Positions 27,212 through 36,372 are shown, counted from the first letter of the stretch. The stretch is DNA of 64,000 nucleotides from CAYJBH01 sp964368625 (GCA_964368625.1 CAYJBH010000008.1:1-64000), one strand, 5' to 3'. Numbers and translations are program-made. The notes: generated from the sequence alone by a model not told the origin.

Positions 27212-27655
27212 TTATCCGTAGTAGTTATAGCTCTCGCTTAGCTTGTTCATTGCAGTAAACATCTTGTGTAAAAAGATAAACGGTCCTACAACTATACAGC
27301 TACCAAGCACAGACCACAGCCAGTAATCGGTTGCACTAAAGGTCATGCCGGCATTTCTTCTGTTAAGCTCGTTACCGATTCTGTTACATATTTTGTGATA
27401 CCAAACTATGTAGCCTATTCCCATGGTGATGGGTCCGATAATAAAAAGCAAAAGGGCAAAATGCATTGTGCGCTTTCCATCGTATCTTCCGGCAATGGTG
27501 TTAAGATCGTTTGCCACGCCACAGAATACTATTATTCCGTAGATGCCAAAGGTTATCATGGATAACAAAACAGTCTTAAGCATACTGCGGTTGGTTCTTA
27601 AGGTGGCTACCGGTGCACCTGGTTGTGGTTGATACTGTTGATCTACTTGTTGCAT
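27212..27655 (-). CDS. DUF4234-like small membrane protein
   Basis: 147 residues: a Gln/Pro-rich N-terminus (QQVDQQYQPQPG), then three or four membrane segments, the first with the SMITFGIYGIIVFCG pattern of DUF4234 proteins. Start chosen at 27655 because GGAG lies eight bases upstream; the open frame extends to 27730 without a ribosome site. Function unknown. Last gene of the minus-strand run that includes prfB. Confidence 0.65.
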   Translation of the reverse strand: MQQVDQQYQPQPGAPVATLRTNRSMLKTVLLSMITFGIYGIIVFCGVANDLNTIAGRYDGKRTMHFALLLFIIGPITMGIGYIVWYHKICNRIGNELNRRNAGMTFSATDYWLWSVLGSCIVVGPFIFLHKMFTAMNKLSESYNYYG

Positions 27656-27763
27656 AATAAAATCTCCAAACATAACTCTTGCACCAATTATACCACAAAT
27701 CTTCACAAAAAACAAGCCGTAAACAGCCAAATCTATCTCACAGGAGTATGGTGATAATTTAAT

Positions 27764-28885
27764 TTACTCTTCTTTAGACCGATGTATAAGATATGCATCT
27801 ATAAATCCATCGATATCGCCATCTAAAACTGCGCCAACATTTCCCATTTCATGATTGGTGCGATGATCCTTAACAAGGGTGTAAGGCATAAATACATAGC
27901 TTCGTATCTGATGCCCCCATGCTATATCCTTTTGATCTCCCTTTATATCCTCAATCTTATCAAGATGCTCCTGCTCCTTAATCTGAACCAGGCGGCTTTT
28001 TAACATCTGCATTGCAACATCTCGGTTTTGAAACTGGCTCCGCTCGTTTTGGCAGGCAACAACTATACCGGTTGGTAGATGAGTGATTCTCACAGCGCTA
28101 TCGGTAGTGTTAACATGCTGCCCACCGGCACCGCCACTTCTAAATGTGTCAATCCTTAAATCTTCGGTGCGTATTTCAATCTCGTCGCTGTTTTCTAACA
28201 TAGGCATTACCTCAACCGAGGCAAAGGAGGTATGTCGGCGGCCACTACTATCGAAAGGAGATACCCTAACCAGGCGGTGAACACCATTCTCACTCTTTAA
28301 GAAACCAAAAGCGTTGTCACCTTCGCACATGAAGCTTACGCTCTTAATCCCGGCATCATCACCTGCAAGGTAGTCTAAAACCTTTAATTTATATCCACGC
28401 TTTTGAGCATAGCGACTGTGCATGCGATATAGCATCTCAACCCAATCCTGTGCTTCGGTACCACCGGCACCGGCATGGTAGGTTAATATAGCGCTGTTAG
28501 AATCGTATGGCCCTTTTAAAAGGGTTAACAGCCGAAGTTTAGAGTACTCCTGCTGCAAAATAGATAAATTATCGGCAAATTCTGAAAAAACCTCCTGAGA
28601 AGCCTCTTCATCAGCCTCTTCTGAAGCCATCATAAGCAAGGTTTCACAGTCGTCATAGCTGCTTTTCAAGGAATCAAAGGCAGTTATCTTTTCCTTTGCT
28701 GCACGCATCTCGGCAAAAACAGACTCGCTTTTTTTGCGATCATCATAAAAGCCGGGTTGCATAGTCTGCTCCTCCAGCTCCTTCATTCTTTCTGTCAATT
28801 TTTCAAGCTCTAACGTTTTAGAAAGATCATTTAACTGTGGTATAAGCGTTTCAAGCTCTCTTTTTTGTTCATCAAATAAAAACAT
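27764..28885 (-). CDS. prfB: Peptide chain release factor 2
   Basis: Class I release factor that ends translation at UGA and UAA. It carries the SPF discriminator (RVSPFDSSGRR), the GGQ motif (RSGGAGGQHVN) that triggers peptide release, and the coiled N-terminal domain. 373 residues in one frame. Most bacterial prfB genes contain a programmed +1 frameshift (CUU UGA C) near codon 25. Here that position reads through as KTLELEK with TTA GAG and no stop, so the usual autoregulation is absent. Confidence 0.95.
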   Translation of the reverse strand: MFLFDEQKRELETLIPQLNDLSKTLELEKLTERMKELEEQTMQPGFYDDRKKSESVFAEMRAAKEKITAFDSLKSSYDDCETLLMMASEEADEEASQEVFSEFADNLSILQQEYSKLRLLTLLKGPYDSNSAILTYHAGAGGTEAQDWVEMLYRMHSRYAQKRGYKLKVLDYLAGDDAGIKSVSFMCEGDNAFGFLKSENGVHRLVRVSPFDSSGRRHTSFASVEVMPMLENSDEIEIRTEDLRIDTFRSGGAGGQHVNTTDSAVRITHLPTGIVVACQNERSQFQNRDVAMQMLKSRLVQIKEQEHLDKIEDIKGDQKDIAWGHQIRSYVFMPYTLVKDHRTNHEMGNVGAVLDGDIDGFIDAYLIHRSKEE

Positions 28886-28924
28886 ACATCCTCGCTACTT
28901 AATTTCGGTAATAGACGGTAAAGC

Positions 28925-29956
28925 TTACGGCTTCTTGGCTATCTTAATCAAGATTGATTTTAATCTTATAAATACGGTAAGCAAAAAACCTGCTCTTAAC
29001 TTTAAAAGGGTATGGGTTAACTTTGATGACCAGAATCCCATTGCCGGAGAAGGTTTCGAGGTTGCCTCTAATAAACCCTTTAGTTTGGTATTATCCTTTA
29101 AAAGAACACAAATTTCACGATAATGACGGGAAAACCCAAATGTAATATTAACGTTATTAAGGCTATAAAACTTAATAACTGCAACATCCTTAGTTATAAC
29201 ATCACCATCAACATCATAACGAAAGCTATATTGCATTTTTTCAAAAAACTCATTGCGAACTTTAAAGGTGTTAAGTTGCTGTTGCTCATGGTCTTCATAA
29301 AATTGTGCCGTTGCATTATCGCCCACTACCTTAAGATAATTATAAAATATTTTATCGATACTAACAATATAAGGGTTATTAAGTAAACAACTAATCATAT
29401 AGTCGCTATCCTCGCCAAGCTTAACCCCAACCCTAAAGCTAAGCTCATTATCAAGCAAAAATGATCGGCGAAACACCTTATTACAAACTATGAAGGCGCT
29501 CCACGAAAGATAAAAATCTCTAAAATTTTGCCCATCAATCTCCGAAGCAAAACAGGAAAAAGGTTTAGTTACTACTTCTGTTATATTTTCACCCGATATT
29601 ATTTTATAACCAAAGCACACAATGTCAACCTTGTCGCTAAAATGAGCTATCACAGAGGAAATCGTATCTTCCTCTATGGTATCATCTGCATCTATCATAG
29701 CAATATATTCACCGGTAGAGTTAAGGATAGCCGTATTGCGTGCTGAAGAAACACCTTCGTTTTGTTGATGTAAAACCTTAATTCTAACATCTTTTTTTGC
29801 CCAGGCATCGCATATCTGGGGGCTATCATCGGTGCTTCCATCATTAACCAACATTATTTCAATATCGGTGAAACTTTGATTTGTAAGGCTTAGCAAACAC
29901 TCGTTAAGAAATCTTGCTGCATTATAAACCGGAACAACGATGGACACCTTTGGCAT
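28925..29956 (-). CDS. Family 2 glycosyltransferase
   Basis: GT-A-fold glycosyltransferase: PKVSIVVPVYNAA at the start, LVNDGSTDDS for nucleotide binding, and MIDADDT as the DxD-type metal site. About 220 further residues follow, with no clear membrane helix. ATG 29956 with AAGGGG five bases upstream (the GTG at 29962 is in frame but overlaps the site). It has its own promoter at 29988-30016 and may be read with prfB. Acceptor and donor sugars unknown. Confidence 0.85.
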   Translation of the reverse strand: MPKVSIVVPVYNAARFLNECLLSLTNQSFTDIEIMLVNDGSTDDSPQICDAWAKKDVRIKVLHQQNEGVSSARNTAILNSTGEYIAMIDADDTIEEDTISSVIAHFSDKVDIVCFGYKIISGENITEVVTKPFSCFASEIDGQNFRDFYLSWSAFIVCNKVFRRSFLLDNELSFRVGVKLGEDSDYMISCLLNNPYIVSIDKIFYNYLKVVGDNATAQFYEDHEQQQLNTFKVRNEFFEKMQYSFRYDVDGDVITKDVAVIKFYSLNNVNITFGFSRHYREICVLLKDNTKLKGLLEATSKPSPAMGFWSSKLTHTLLKLRAGFLLTVFIRLKSILIKIAKKP

Positions 29957-29987
29957 AAGCACCCCTTATATATTTTATCACCGGATT

Positions 29988-30016
29988 ATTATACCATAAG
30001 CATTTACAGAGGTCAA
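29988..30016 (-). promoter_or_regulatory. Promoter of the glycosyltransferase-prfB run
   Basis: Minus strand TTGACC (30016-30011), 17 bp, TATAAT (29993-29988). The -35 box overlaps the stop codon of spoIIP. Confidence 0.75.
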
Positions 30017-31083
30017 GTTCCACTAATCAACAACTCGGCCAGTGCTGTTGCAGCAAACTCGGCTGCATTTTTAGCCTCCTCTAAGGTGTTGGCATGGCCG
30101 CCAACCTCCAGTAGCAGTGCACCGGTGGATAGTTGTTGATTATAGTTTCGATAGTCGAAGAGTATCGGACGAGTAAGGCCTTCGTAACTACCCTCCATTG
30201 CCGATTGAAAAGCCGAGGCAAACTTTAGGTTTTCAAGGTAGTTTGGCATTCCCATCTCGCCATCGTCGGCGCCGCTGATTAACATAACCTGTGCGGCTTT
30301 TTTTCCATCTATCATAACAACCGGTTTTATTCTTGTGCCGTCCGATTGCTCTAAAGCATCACGATGAACATCTAAAACCACCTTAATTGATGGATATTCC
30401 AGAAGATATTCACTAACGGTTTTTAAAGAAGAATCATAGCTTCCGTTATAGGAGTATTGGTCGTGCATGCTTTTATCATGCAGGGTATTAATCCCGGCAT
30501 CGTTTAGCACATCTACTATAACCTCGCCGATGGCAATCATATTTTCAGCGGGGTCATCGTTGCGGCTGGGTATTGCAGGATCGTAATATCCAACATCATT
30601 AGGCTCATAACTCTCGGTAGCATGGGTATGATAAATTAGCACCTGTGGTTCGGAAGAGTATGGTTCAACAATAAAGGAAAACGGCTGTTCTGCCGTTGTT
30701 AAGACATCGAGATTAGGCAGCTGTGTTAGGTTAAGAATATATCCTGAACTTGTAAGCCCTATGCTTCGGTTATCATATGTAGGTTTTAAGGTTTGCTGAG
30801 AAATAAGTCCCATACCTTCCGGAATCTCTACCACGGCATCTATCGGGAAAATATCCTTAGGTTCTTCATAAATAGATGGTATAGACTGCCAAAACCCCTT
30901 CGGCGTAATATTCACCGTAGGGGTAATGACGGTAGGATCAGTTATATAGGTATTAGCTGTTGGAACAGAAAAAAGCATTGTTAAAAGATTTGCAATTGCC
31001 GCCATAACGGCAATTAGTGAGGTGGGGAGCAATGCCTTACGGAGAATACGATTTCGGCGCAATTTTTTTTTGATTTTTAGCAC
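30013..31083 (-). CDS. spoIIP: Stage II sporulation protein P
   Basis: Cell-wall amidase/endopeptidase of the engulfment machinery (with SpoIID and SpoIIM) in endospore formers. A basic N-terminus and one membrane anchor (about residues 18-40), a linker region, then the amidase_3-like domain with zinc ligands in IYHTHATESY, RNDDPAENMIAIGE, LDVHRDAL and the catalytic Glu in LLEVGGHAN. 356 residues. GTG start with AGAGG six bases upstream. This gene is the main sign that the host sporulates. I could not fit a clear sigma-E promoter to the short upstream gap. Confidence 0.92.
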   Translation of the reverse strand: MLKIKKKLRRNRILRKALLPTSLIAVMAAIANLLTMLFSVPTANTYITDPTVITPTVNITPKGFWQSIPSIYEEPKDIFPIDAVVEIPEGMGLISQQTLKPTYDNRSIGLTSSGYILNLTQLPNLDVLTTAEQPFSFIVEPYSSEPQVLIYHTHATESYEPNDVGYYDPAIPSRNDDPAENMIAIGEVIVDVLNDAGINTLHDKSMHDQYSYNGSYDSSLKTVSEYLLEYPSIKVVLDVHRDALEQSDGTRIKPVVMIDGKKAAQVMLISGADDGEMGMPNYLENLKFASAFQSAMEGSYEGLTRPILFDYRNYNQQLSTGALLLEVGGHANTLEEAKNAAEFAATALAELLISGT

Positions 31084-31150
31084 ATTTAACCTCTTGCATA
31101 TAATCTGCGTTATAACAAATGTATATGCATAATGGCTAAAAAAAGAACCG

Positions 31151-31675
31151 CTAGTTTAGCTTATAGTTTCGCGAAGTATAGGGTATTTCATCAATACCCT
31201 CCTCCATGTTAAGGAATAACGAGAGGTAAAAAAAGTAGTTAGACATTATTCCCAAAAGATCGTGGAGTAGGGGAGGGACGGTGTGCCCTAGTCGCTCATG
31301 CTCATAAACCAGGCGGGAAAGTGCCTTAAAATTGTTTCGTATAATATGCGAAAATGTAGCAGGGGTTGAACCATAGGGAAGGACAAACATCTCACAGCGC
31401 CCCTTGGTTTGCTCCTTTAGCCTTGCGGCGGAATCTTTAATTCTGCAAAACTCTTCTTCGGTAACACTTAAAAAGGTTCTTAAAGTAGGGTTTAGGTGGT
31501 ATAGTGTTTCGGCAACAAATTTTAATTCATCGTTTAGGGAACTTTCCTTTATCATACTAGCGAGATAGCCTATCTTGCTAACAACCTCATCACTCATGAT
31601 TTCAAAATCACAGGCAACAGACTTGTTTTTATCTTCGGCCAAAAAAGGGTATGCTTCATATTCACTGCGATACAT
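31151..31675 (-). CDS. Divergent PduO-type corrinoid adenosyltransferase-like protein
   Basis: 174 residues with the helical core of PduO-type ATP:corrinoid adenosyltransferases: a segment like ...ELxxxxETLYHLNPTLRTFL, then FVLPYGSTPATFSHIIRN (family FxLPGGSxxAxxLHxAR) and DLLGIMSNYFFYLSLFLN (family LNRLSDxLFxLARxxN), ending DEIPY. The N-terminal ATP-binding motif (TKxGDxGxT) and the RRAER signature are missing, so activity is uncertain. It overlaps btuD by 14 bp, in a B12-riboswitch operon, which supports a corrinoid role. It may bind or hand over corrinoid rather than adenosylate it. Confidence 0.6.
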   Translation of the reverse strand: MYRSEYEAYPFLAEDKNKSVACDFEIMSDEVVSKIGYLASMIKESSLNDELKFVAETLYHLNPTLRTFLSVTEEEFCRIKDSAARLKEQTKGRCEMFVLPYGSTPATFSHIIRNNFKALSRLVYEHERLGHTVPPLLHDLLGIMSNYFFYLSLFLNMEEGIDEIPYTSRNYKLN

Positions 31676-32435
31676 TTAGTCTCTCCAAAGGTTTGTTTAG
31701 TTCGGTTAGGTAGTCTACAACATCAAAGCTGTAGGTGGTAAAAAGATCCTCTCGTGTGGCCTCTGAATGTTTTGCATTAAAAATAATATCGCCGTTTTTC
31801 ATAAACAGACCACGTTCAAAAAAGTTAAGTGCAAGATTAACATCATGTAATACTCCGATAACAGAATGTTTTTCATCCTGAGTCCACTGTTTTAAAAAAG
31901 AGAAAAGTTCCATCTGACTTTTTATATCAAGGTGGTTAGATGGTTCATCAAGAAGTATTATCTGTGGCTCCTGTGCTAGTGCTCTTGCAAGAAGCACCTT
32001 TTGTAGCTGTCCACCAGAAAGAGTTTGGATGTCACGATCGTGAAGATCAGCTATACCTACCTTTTCTAAGCAATACATAACATACTCTGTGTGCGATTTA
32101 TCGGGCCGGGTAAACACTCCTTTAGGTAGCTTAACATAGCGACCAAGCATTACAGTGTCAAACACCGAGTAGGAAAAATACACCATAGACTGTTGAGAGA
32201 GCATGGCAACAGTTTTACCTATCTGTGAAGGTTTAGTTTCTTTAATCTCATTATCGTTAAGTTTTATGCTACCATTATAGGGTAGTAATCCGCTTATGGC
32301 CTTAAGAAGGGTGGTTTTACCACAGCCGTTAGAACCGATAATGCAAAGACTTTCACCCTCTTTAAGAGAAAAGCTCATGTTGCTTATAACAAGTTTCTCT
32401 TCGTAGCCACAGCTAATGTTTGATACCTTGAGCAT
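31662..32435 (-). CDS. btuD: ABC transporter ATPase for cobalamin or a similar corrinoid
   Basis: FecE/BtuD-type ATPase: Walker A GSNGCGKTT, Q-loop AMLSQQS, signature LSGGQLQKV, Walker B IILLDEPSNHLD, and H-loop VLHDVN. 257 residues. Two bases separate it from btuC, and it overlaps the next gene. By sequence alone it could serve siderophores; the riboswitch upstream assigns it to corrinoids. Confidence 0.88.
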   Translation of the reverse strand: MLKVSNISCGYEEKLVISNMSFSLKEGESLCIIGSNGCGKTTLLKAISGLLPYNGSIKLNDNEIKETKPSQIGKTVAMLSQQSMVYFSYSVFDTVMLGRYVKLPKGVFTRPDKSHTEYVMYCLEKVGIADLHDRDIQTLSGGQLQKVLLARALAQEPQIILLDEPSNHLDIKSQMELFSFLKQWTQDEKHSVIGVLHDVNLALNFFERGLFMKNGDIIFNAKHSEATREDLFTTYSFDVVDYLTELNKPLERLNVSQ

Positions 32436-32436
32436 A

Positions 32437-33453
32437 TCAGCGCTTCCTTTGTTTTTTGAAAAAGATATACATAAAGAACGGTGCTCCTATCAGAGCGGTA
32501 ACAGCTCCCACCGGAAGATCTATGGGATTAAGGATAACTCTTGCTATGATGTCGGCAGTAACCATAAAAATCCCACCGAAAAGCGCAGACATGGGAAGCA
32601 CCCAGATGTGTCGTGCGCCAAACATCTTGCGAACAACATGGGGAGCAATCAAGTCAATAAAACCAATAACCCCCACAAAGGACATAGCACTACCGGTTAG
32701 TGCCGCTGCAATAAGTAAAAGTAGCCATTTGTTTTTCTTAACATCAAGCCCCATAGAAAAAGCCTGTGTTTCACCAAACGACATCATGTCCAGCTCTCGT
32801 GAGCGGGTTATGAGAACAAAAATTCCTATAACAGAAAGTATAGTTATGATAAATAATTCTATCGGCTGATTGCCTGAAAAACTGCCCATTTGCCAATAGA
32901 TAAGCCGCTGCATATTATCTCGATAGGTTGCGTTAAGAACCGTTATCATTGCGTTTAAAAAAAGTGAGATAACCATACCAACAAGAACGATGGTGTAGTT
33001 TTGCATATTGCGATCCAGCTTAGCTGCAAACAACACTGCAATAACTACAGTTGCAATACCGCAGGCCATGCCTACAAATGGTATGGTTAATATCCCAAAA
33101 AAGCTAAGTCCCAAAAGCATGGTTATACCGGCTCCGAGCGATGCGCCTGACGAGACACCGAGGGTATAGGAGGATGCCAGCGGATTTTGTAATACCGATT
33201 GCATGGTGCTACCCGATACTGCTAATGCCGCACCAACAACAAAGGCCATTAAGGTTCTAACTGTTCTCAAATTCCAAACAATACTTATCTCGGTATCGGT
33301 AATTCCCTCAAAGGGTTCAACATTAAAAAGTTTATGTACTATAATGCCGGCAACATCCCATGGAGGAATAAGGGTAGACCCTATTCCTATTCCTAGGATG
33401 ATTACCAGCAGCGACAAAAATATAGAAAATACAGCTTTAATGCGTAGTGACAT
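32437..33453 (-). CDS. btuC: ABC transporter permease, FecCD/BtuC family
   Basis: Permease of about ten membrane helices, 338 residues, with the family segments ALAVSGSTMQSVLQNPLA and VGFIDLIAPHVVRKMFG. Dimer partner of BtuD. It sits 29 bases after btuF in the riboswitch-controlled operon. Confidence 0.9.
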   Translation of the reverse strand: MSLRIKAVFSIFLSLLVIILGIGIGSTLIPPWDVAGIIVHKLFNVEPFEGITDTEISIVWNLRTVRTLMAFVVGAALAVSGSTMQSVLQNPLASSYTLGVSSGASLGAGITMLLGLSFFGILTIPFVGMACGIATVVIAVLFAAKLDRNMQNYTIVLVGMVISLFLNAMITVLNATYRDNMQRLIYWQMGSFSGNQPIELFIITILSVIGIFVLITRSRELDMMSFGETQAFSMGLDVKKNKWLLLLIAAALTGSAMSFVGVIGFIDLIAPHVVRKMFGARHIWVLPMSALFGGIFMVTADIIARVILNPIDLPVGAVTALIGAPFFMYIFFKKQRKR

Positions 33454-33482
33454 ATTTGTTATCCAACTTTATAGTATTGATA

Positions 33483-34472
33483 TTACTCGCCGTAAATTTC
33501 GGGATACATCTGTGTAGCCATCTCTTCAAGCCCTTTAACGATATTATGGTTAGGGAGTGATGTAGCATTATTGTCTACAGCATAAACTTCAGCATTTGCA
33601 ACTGCAGAAATAACATCCCAGCCATTTCGGGCAATGATCTCAGCCACCGGTTCATCAACGTAGGTTACATTGGTGAAGATAACATCGGGGTTAGCAGAAA
33701 GTAGCTGTTCTTCAGAAACGGCAATCCATGATTCCTGGTCGGCTAGCACGTTAACCCCGCCAACAATCTCAATCATTTCGTTTAGGTAGGTACCGTTTCC
33801 TGTGCTGTACATATCCGGTGCTGCCGCTATTTCAAAATATACAGTTTTTTTATCGGTTATTTCGGCAGCTTTAGCACGGTATTCTTCAATTGTTGCGTTT
33901 AGGCTATCATTCATTGCCTGTGCTTCGTCTACCACGTTAAGAAGAACCCCTAGGAAGGTGATATCTTCGTTTATTTCAGCAATGCTGTTGGCTGTAGGGA
34001 AGGTTGCAATGGTTGTGCCGGACTCTCTGAGAACGGTGAATGGATCAGAACCACCGGCAGAGGTAATGTTTGTTGCGAGAACAAGATCAGGCTCAAGTGC
34101 AACGATAGACTCCATATCAGGATTCATCATATCAAATCTTACGACATCCTCGGCAAGGCCCTGGGCCATGTCATAGTTAGTGATGGCAACAATTCTGTCA
34201 GCGTATCCAAGGTCGATAAGCTTTTCGGTAAGAGATGGTGCGTATGATACAATTTTGGTGTACTCAGCCTTAAGCTCTATTGTGTTTCCGGCTCTGTCGG
34301 TAACCTCGATAGATGCAGCAGGCTCTTCGGTTTCATCCTCTGACGGAGTGCTTTCTACAGCCTCGGAAACAGAAGTGGTTTCTGACTCCGGTGCTACATC
34401 GGTTGATTCGGAACAACCAACAGCGAATATAGTTAACGATAATACTAATAATAGTGATAAAATTCTTTTCAT
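33483..34472 (-). CDS. btuF: Corrinoid-binding lipoprotein of the ABC transporter
   Basis: Lipoprotein signal with lipobox FAVGC (Cys 20), a Ser/Glu/Thr-rich tether, then a class III (BtuF/FhuD-like) binding domain with a long central helix: KIVSYAPSLTEKLIDLG at the start and FTNVTYVDEP and ARNGWDVISA in the second lobe. 329 residues. GAGGAG lies six bases before the ATG. First gene after the B12 riboswitch, so it should be made when cobalamin is scarce. Confidence 0.9.
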   Translation of the reverse strand: MKRILSLLLVLSLTIFAVGCSESTDVAPESETTSVSEAVESTPSEDETEEPAASIEVTDRAGNTIELKAEYTKIVSYAPSLTEKLIDLGYADRIVAITNYDMAQGLAEDVVRFDMMNPDMESIVALEPDLVLATNITSAGGSDPFTVLRESGTTIATFPTANSIAEINEDITFLGVLLNVVDEAQAMNDSLNATIEEYRAKAAEITDKKTVYFEIAAAPDMYSTGNGTYLNEMIEIVGGVNVLADQESWIAVSEEQLLSANPDVIFTNVTYVDEPVAEIIARNGWDVISAVANAEVYAVDNNATSLPNHNIVKGLEEMATQMYPEIYGE

Positions 34473-34500
34473 TTTTACTCCTCGATTTTGCTAAATACAA

Positions 34501-34529
34501 CAAAACCCAACCGTTAAGGCTGGGTTTTG
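34501..34529 (-). terminator. Terminator of the cobalamin riboswitch
   Basis: On the minus strand CAAAACCCAGCC pairs with GGTTGGGTTTTG and is followed by a T-rich stretch, about 30 bp before btuF. It is the likely expression platform: ligand binding upstream would favour this stem. Confidence 0.75.
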
Positions 34530-34598
34530 AAATATATTTTTGCGCACAAATATAAATCTTTACCACAACCTCATCATCCTGTGAGAATTGTTGTTGAA

Positions 34599-34730
34599 TA
34601 AAAGGCAGGTTTTCCGACTTAATGTCAACAGACTTAGCCTTCCCAATTGTCTCAGTGGCAAATATAAGCTGTTATAGACCTTATTACGGCAACAGGTATT
34701 GTTTCGGATTTCCACCGAATTCCCTTTTAA
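34599..34730 (-). promoter_or_regulatory. Cobalamin (adenosylcobalamin) riboswitch
   Basis: Read on the minus strand, the conserved parts appear in order: AAAGGGAA, GGTGGAAATCC, CAATACCTGTTGCCGTAA, the B12 box GCCACTG (34659-34653), TTGGGAAGGC, and CGGAAAACCTGCC closing with AAAAGG/CCTTTT as helix P1. A terminator and btuF follow. The match to the known cobalamin aptamer is clear by eye. Confidence 0.93.
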
Positions 34731-34752
34731 AATATCTGATGTTACAGATATT
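34731..34752 (-). other. 8-bp hairpin at the 5' end of the riboswitch transcript
   Basis: AATATCTG and CAGATATT pair around six bases, just upstream of the aptamer and about 9 bases after the expected transcription start. Such 5' stems often protect mRNA; here the role is unknown. Confidence 0.5.
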
Positions 34753-34767
34753 CACCTTCGATTGAAT

Positions 34768-34796
34768 ATTATATATTATTAGTATCTATATGTCAA
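34768..34796 (-). promoter_or_regulatory. Consensus promoter of the btu operon inside the end of truA
   Basis: Minus strand TTGACA (34796-34791), exactly 17 bp, TATAAT (34773-34768). The -35 box lies in the last codons of truA. It gives the btu operon its own start within the larger gene run. Confidence 0.88.
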
Positions 34797-35562
34797 GTAT
34801 TTTATTAAATTCTAAGGGCACGCTGTCATAATACACCGTGTCAAGAGTAAGCCCCTTAGATTTAGCAGTGGCTCCACGATGTGTTCGGTCCTTTTTATCT
34901 ATTAGTATCGGCAAACAATCTACCGACATTCTGCCGGCACCTATCTCTATCAGTGTTCCCACCATTATTCTAACCATCTTATAGAGGAATCCATCAGCAA
35001 CAACAGAAAAGTTTATCACTTCATCTTCGGTCCATACCTTGCTATCGTAAACAGTACGCACGGTATCAGCAGGAATGCCCTCCGGGCTTTTACCGCAAAA
35101 ACTTCTAAAATCCTGTTTTCCTATATAGTCCGGAGCAGCAATAATCATTGCTTCAGAGTTTAGAGGTTCCGGGTAGTGCGCCACATATCGTGAACTAAAA
35201 GGATCCGCTACCCTATTATTGCATATTCTGTAAACATAACGTTTTGCTACGGCGTGGTATCTTGCGTGGAAATCTTCCGCAACCTCTTCAGAGGACATAA
35301 TACGAACATCGCCTGGCAAGAAGCGGTTAAGAGCAACCGCTATCTGCCAGGGTTTGATATACTTTGTAGCATGAAAATTTGCAACATAACCCTTTGCGTG
35401 AACGCCGGCATCGGTTCTGGAACAGCCAACGAGAGGTAACCTTTCGCCGTATATTTTTTCAATGGCATCCTGAACAACCGAACACACGGCTACGGCATTA
35501 TGTTGAACTTGAAATCCGTGATATCTCGTTCCGAGATAGGAGATCACCAGCTTTATATTCAT
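34786..35562 (-). CDS. truA: tRNA pseudouridine synthase A
   Basis: Makes pseudouridine at positions 38-40 of tRNA anticodon arms. 258 residues, starting NIKLVISYLGTRYHGFQ, with the catalytic Asp in GCSRTDAGVHA and the later KMVRIMVGTLIEIG block. It overlaps proC by 4 bp (ATGA), so the two are co-translated. Confidence 0.95.
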   Translation of the reverse strand: MNIKLVISYLGTRYHGFQVQHNAVAVCSVVQDAIEKIYGERLPLVGCSRTDAGVHAKGYVANFHATKYIKPWQIAVALNRFLPGDVRIMSSEEVAEDFHARYHAVAKRYVYRICNNRVADPFSSRYVAHYPEPLNSEAMIIAAPDYIGKQDFRSFCGKSPEGIPADTVRTVYDSKVWTEDEVINFSVVADGFLYKMVRIMVGTLIEIGAGRMSVDCLPILIDKKDRTHRGATAKSKGLTLDTVYYDSVPLEFNKILDI

Positions 35563-36371
35563 CTTTTTTCTTCTCTTATTTCAAGTCCACGATCGATACA
35601 TGCATTACACCCATCCTTAATTATATCCTCAAGGTTCATGCGATTAAAATGTTCAATAGTTTGTGCAGTAAGGCCGCCGGGGGTGCAAATACCATCTATC
35701 AGCTGTTGTGCCGTCCTGTCGCTATTCATTAAAAGTTCGGCACTGCCCTTAAAACTCTGAGCAGTTAGTTGTAAAGCCGTATTATAATCCACACCTCTTG
35801 CCGCAACTGCTTTTGCTATGCTGTCTATAAAATAGTAAACATATGCCGGGGTAGAGCCGTTTGCAGGAACAATTGAAAAAAGCTGTTCCTCGGTAACCCT
35901 TGCAACCGTTCCCATAGTTGAAAAAATTTCCTCAATAACAGAAACACTTTCCTCGCTAACGCTTTCACTCTTTGCAATTGCGGTAGCGCCCATACCAATT
36001 AAAAGCGGAGTATTTGGCATAACGCAAACAACACCGGTGTCGTTGCCAAGATGTTTTTTTATGTAACTTGAATCAATTCCGGCAGCTATTGAAACAATAA
36101 CCTGGTGATGACTTGGGCTGTAGCCGGAAAGTTCGCCCAGCAATTCACCAAATACCTGGGGTGGAACAGCCAACAGCAAAAACTCGGCTGTTGTTCGTAG
36201 CTGTTCATAATCGTCGGCAATGGTGTAGCCGTCTTTTAAAAACTCGTTCGTGAGAGACTCATTTTTGTCAAAAAGTAATAAGTCCTGTTTTTTAAGCACA
36301 CCACAATTTATAGCGCCCTTAATTATTGCGCCGCCCATGTGGCCAATTCCAATTACACCGAGTTTATACAT
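35559..36371 (-). CDS. proC: Pyrroline-5-carboxylate reductase
   Basis: Last step of proline synthesis, NAD(P)H-dependent. Rossmann motif GVIGIGHMGGAI at the N-terminus, the VMPNTP block, and the C-terminal PANGSTPAYVYYFIDS and TPGGLTAQTIE segments. 270 residues. Its ATG lies one base after the stop of a 29-residue reading frame and has no clear ribosome site, so it may depend on coupling. proB is at 49648; proA is not in this window. Confidence 0.95.
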   Translation of the reverse strand: MYKLGVIGIGHMGGAIIKGAINCGVLKKQDLLLFDKNESLTNEFLKDGYTIADDYEQLRTTAEFLLLAVPPQVFGELLGELSGYSPSHHQVIVSIAAGIDSSYIKKHLGNDTGVVCVMPNTPLLIGMGATAIAKSESVSEESVSVIEEIFSTMGTVARVTEEQLFSIVPANGSTPAYVYYFIDSIAKAVAARGVDYNTALQLTAQSFKGSAELLMNSDRTAQQLIDGICTPGGLTAQTIEHFNRMNLEDIIKDGCNACIDRGLEIREEKR

Positions 36372-36372
36372 T

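Noticed and set aside
31084..31150. Sigma-E promoter upstream of spoIIP
   Set aside because: Some bases fit loosely, but no box pair with proper spacing could be defended.
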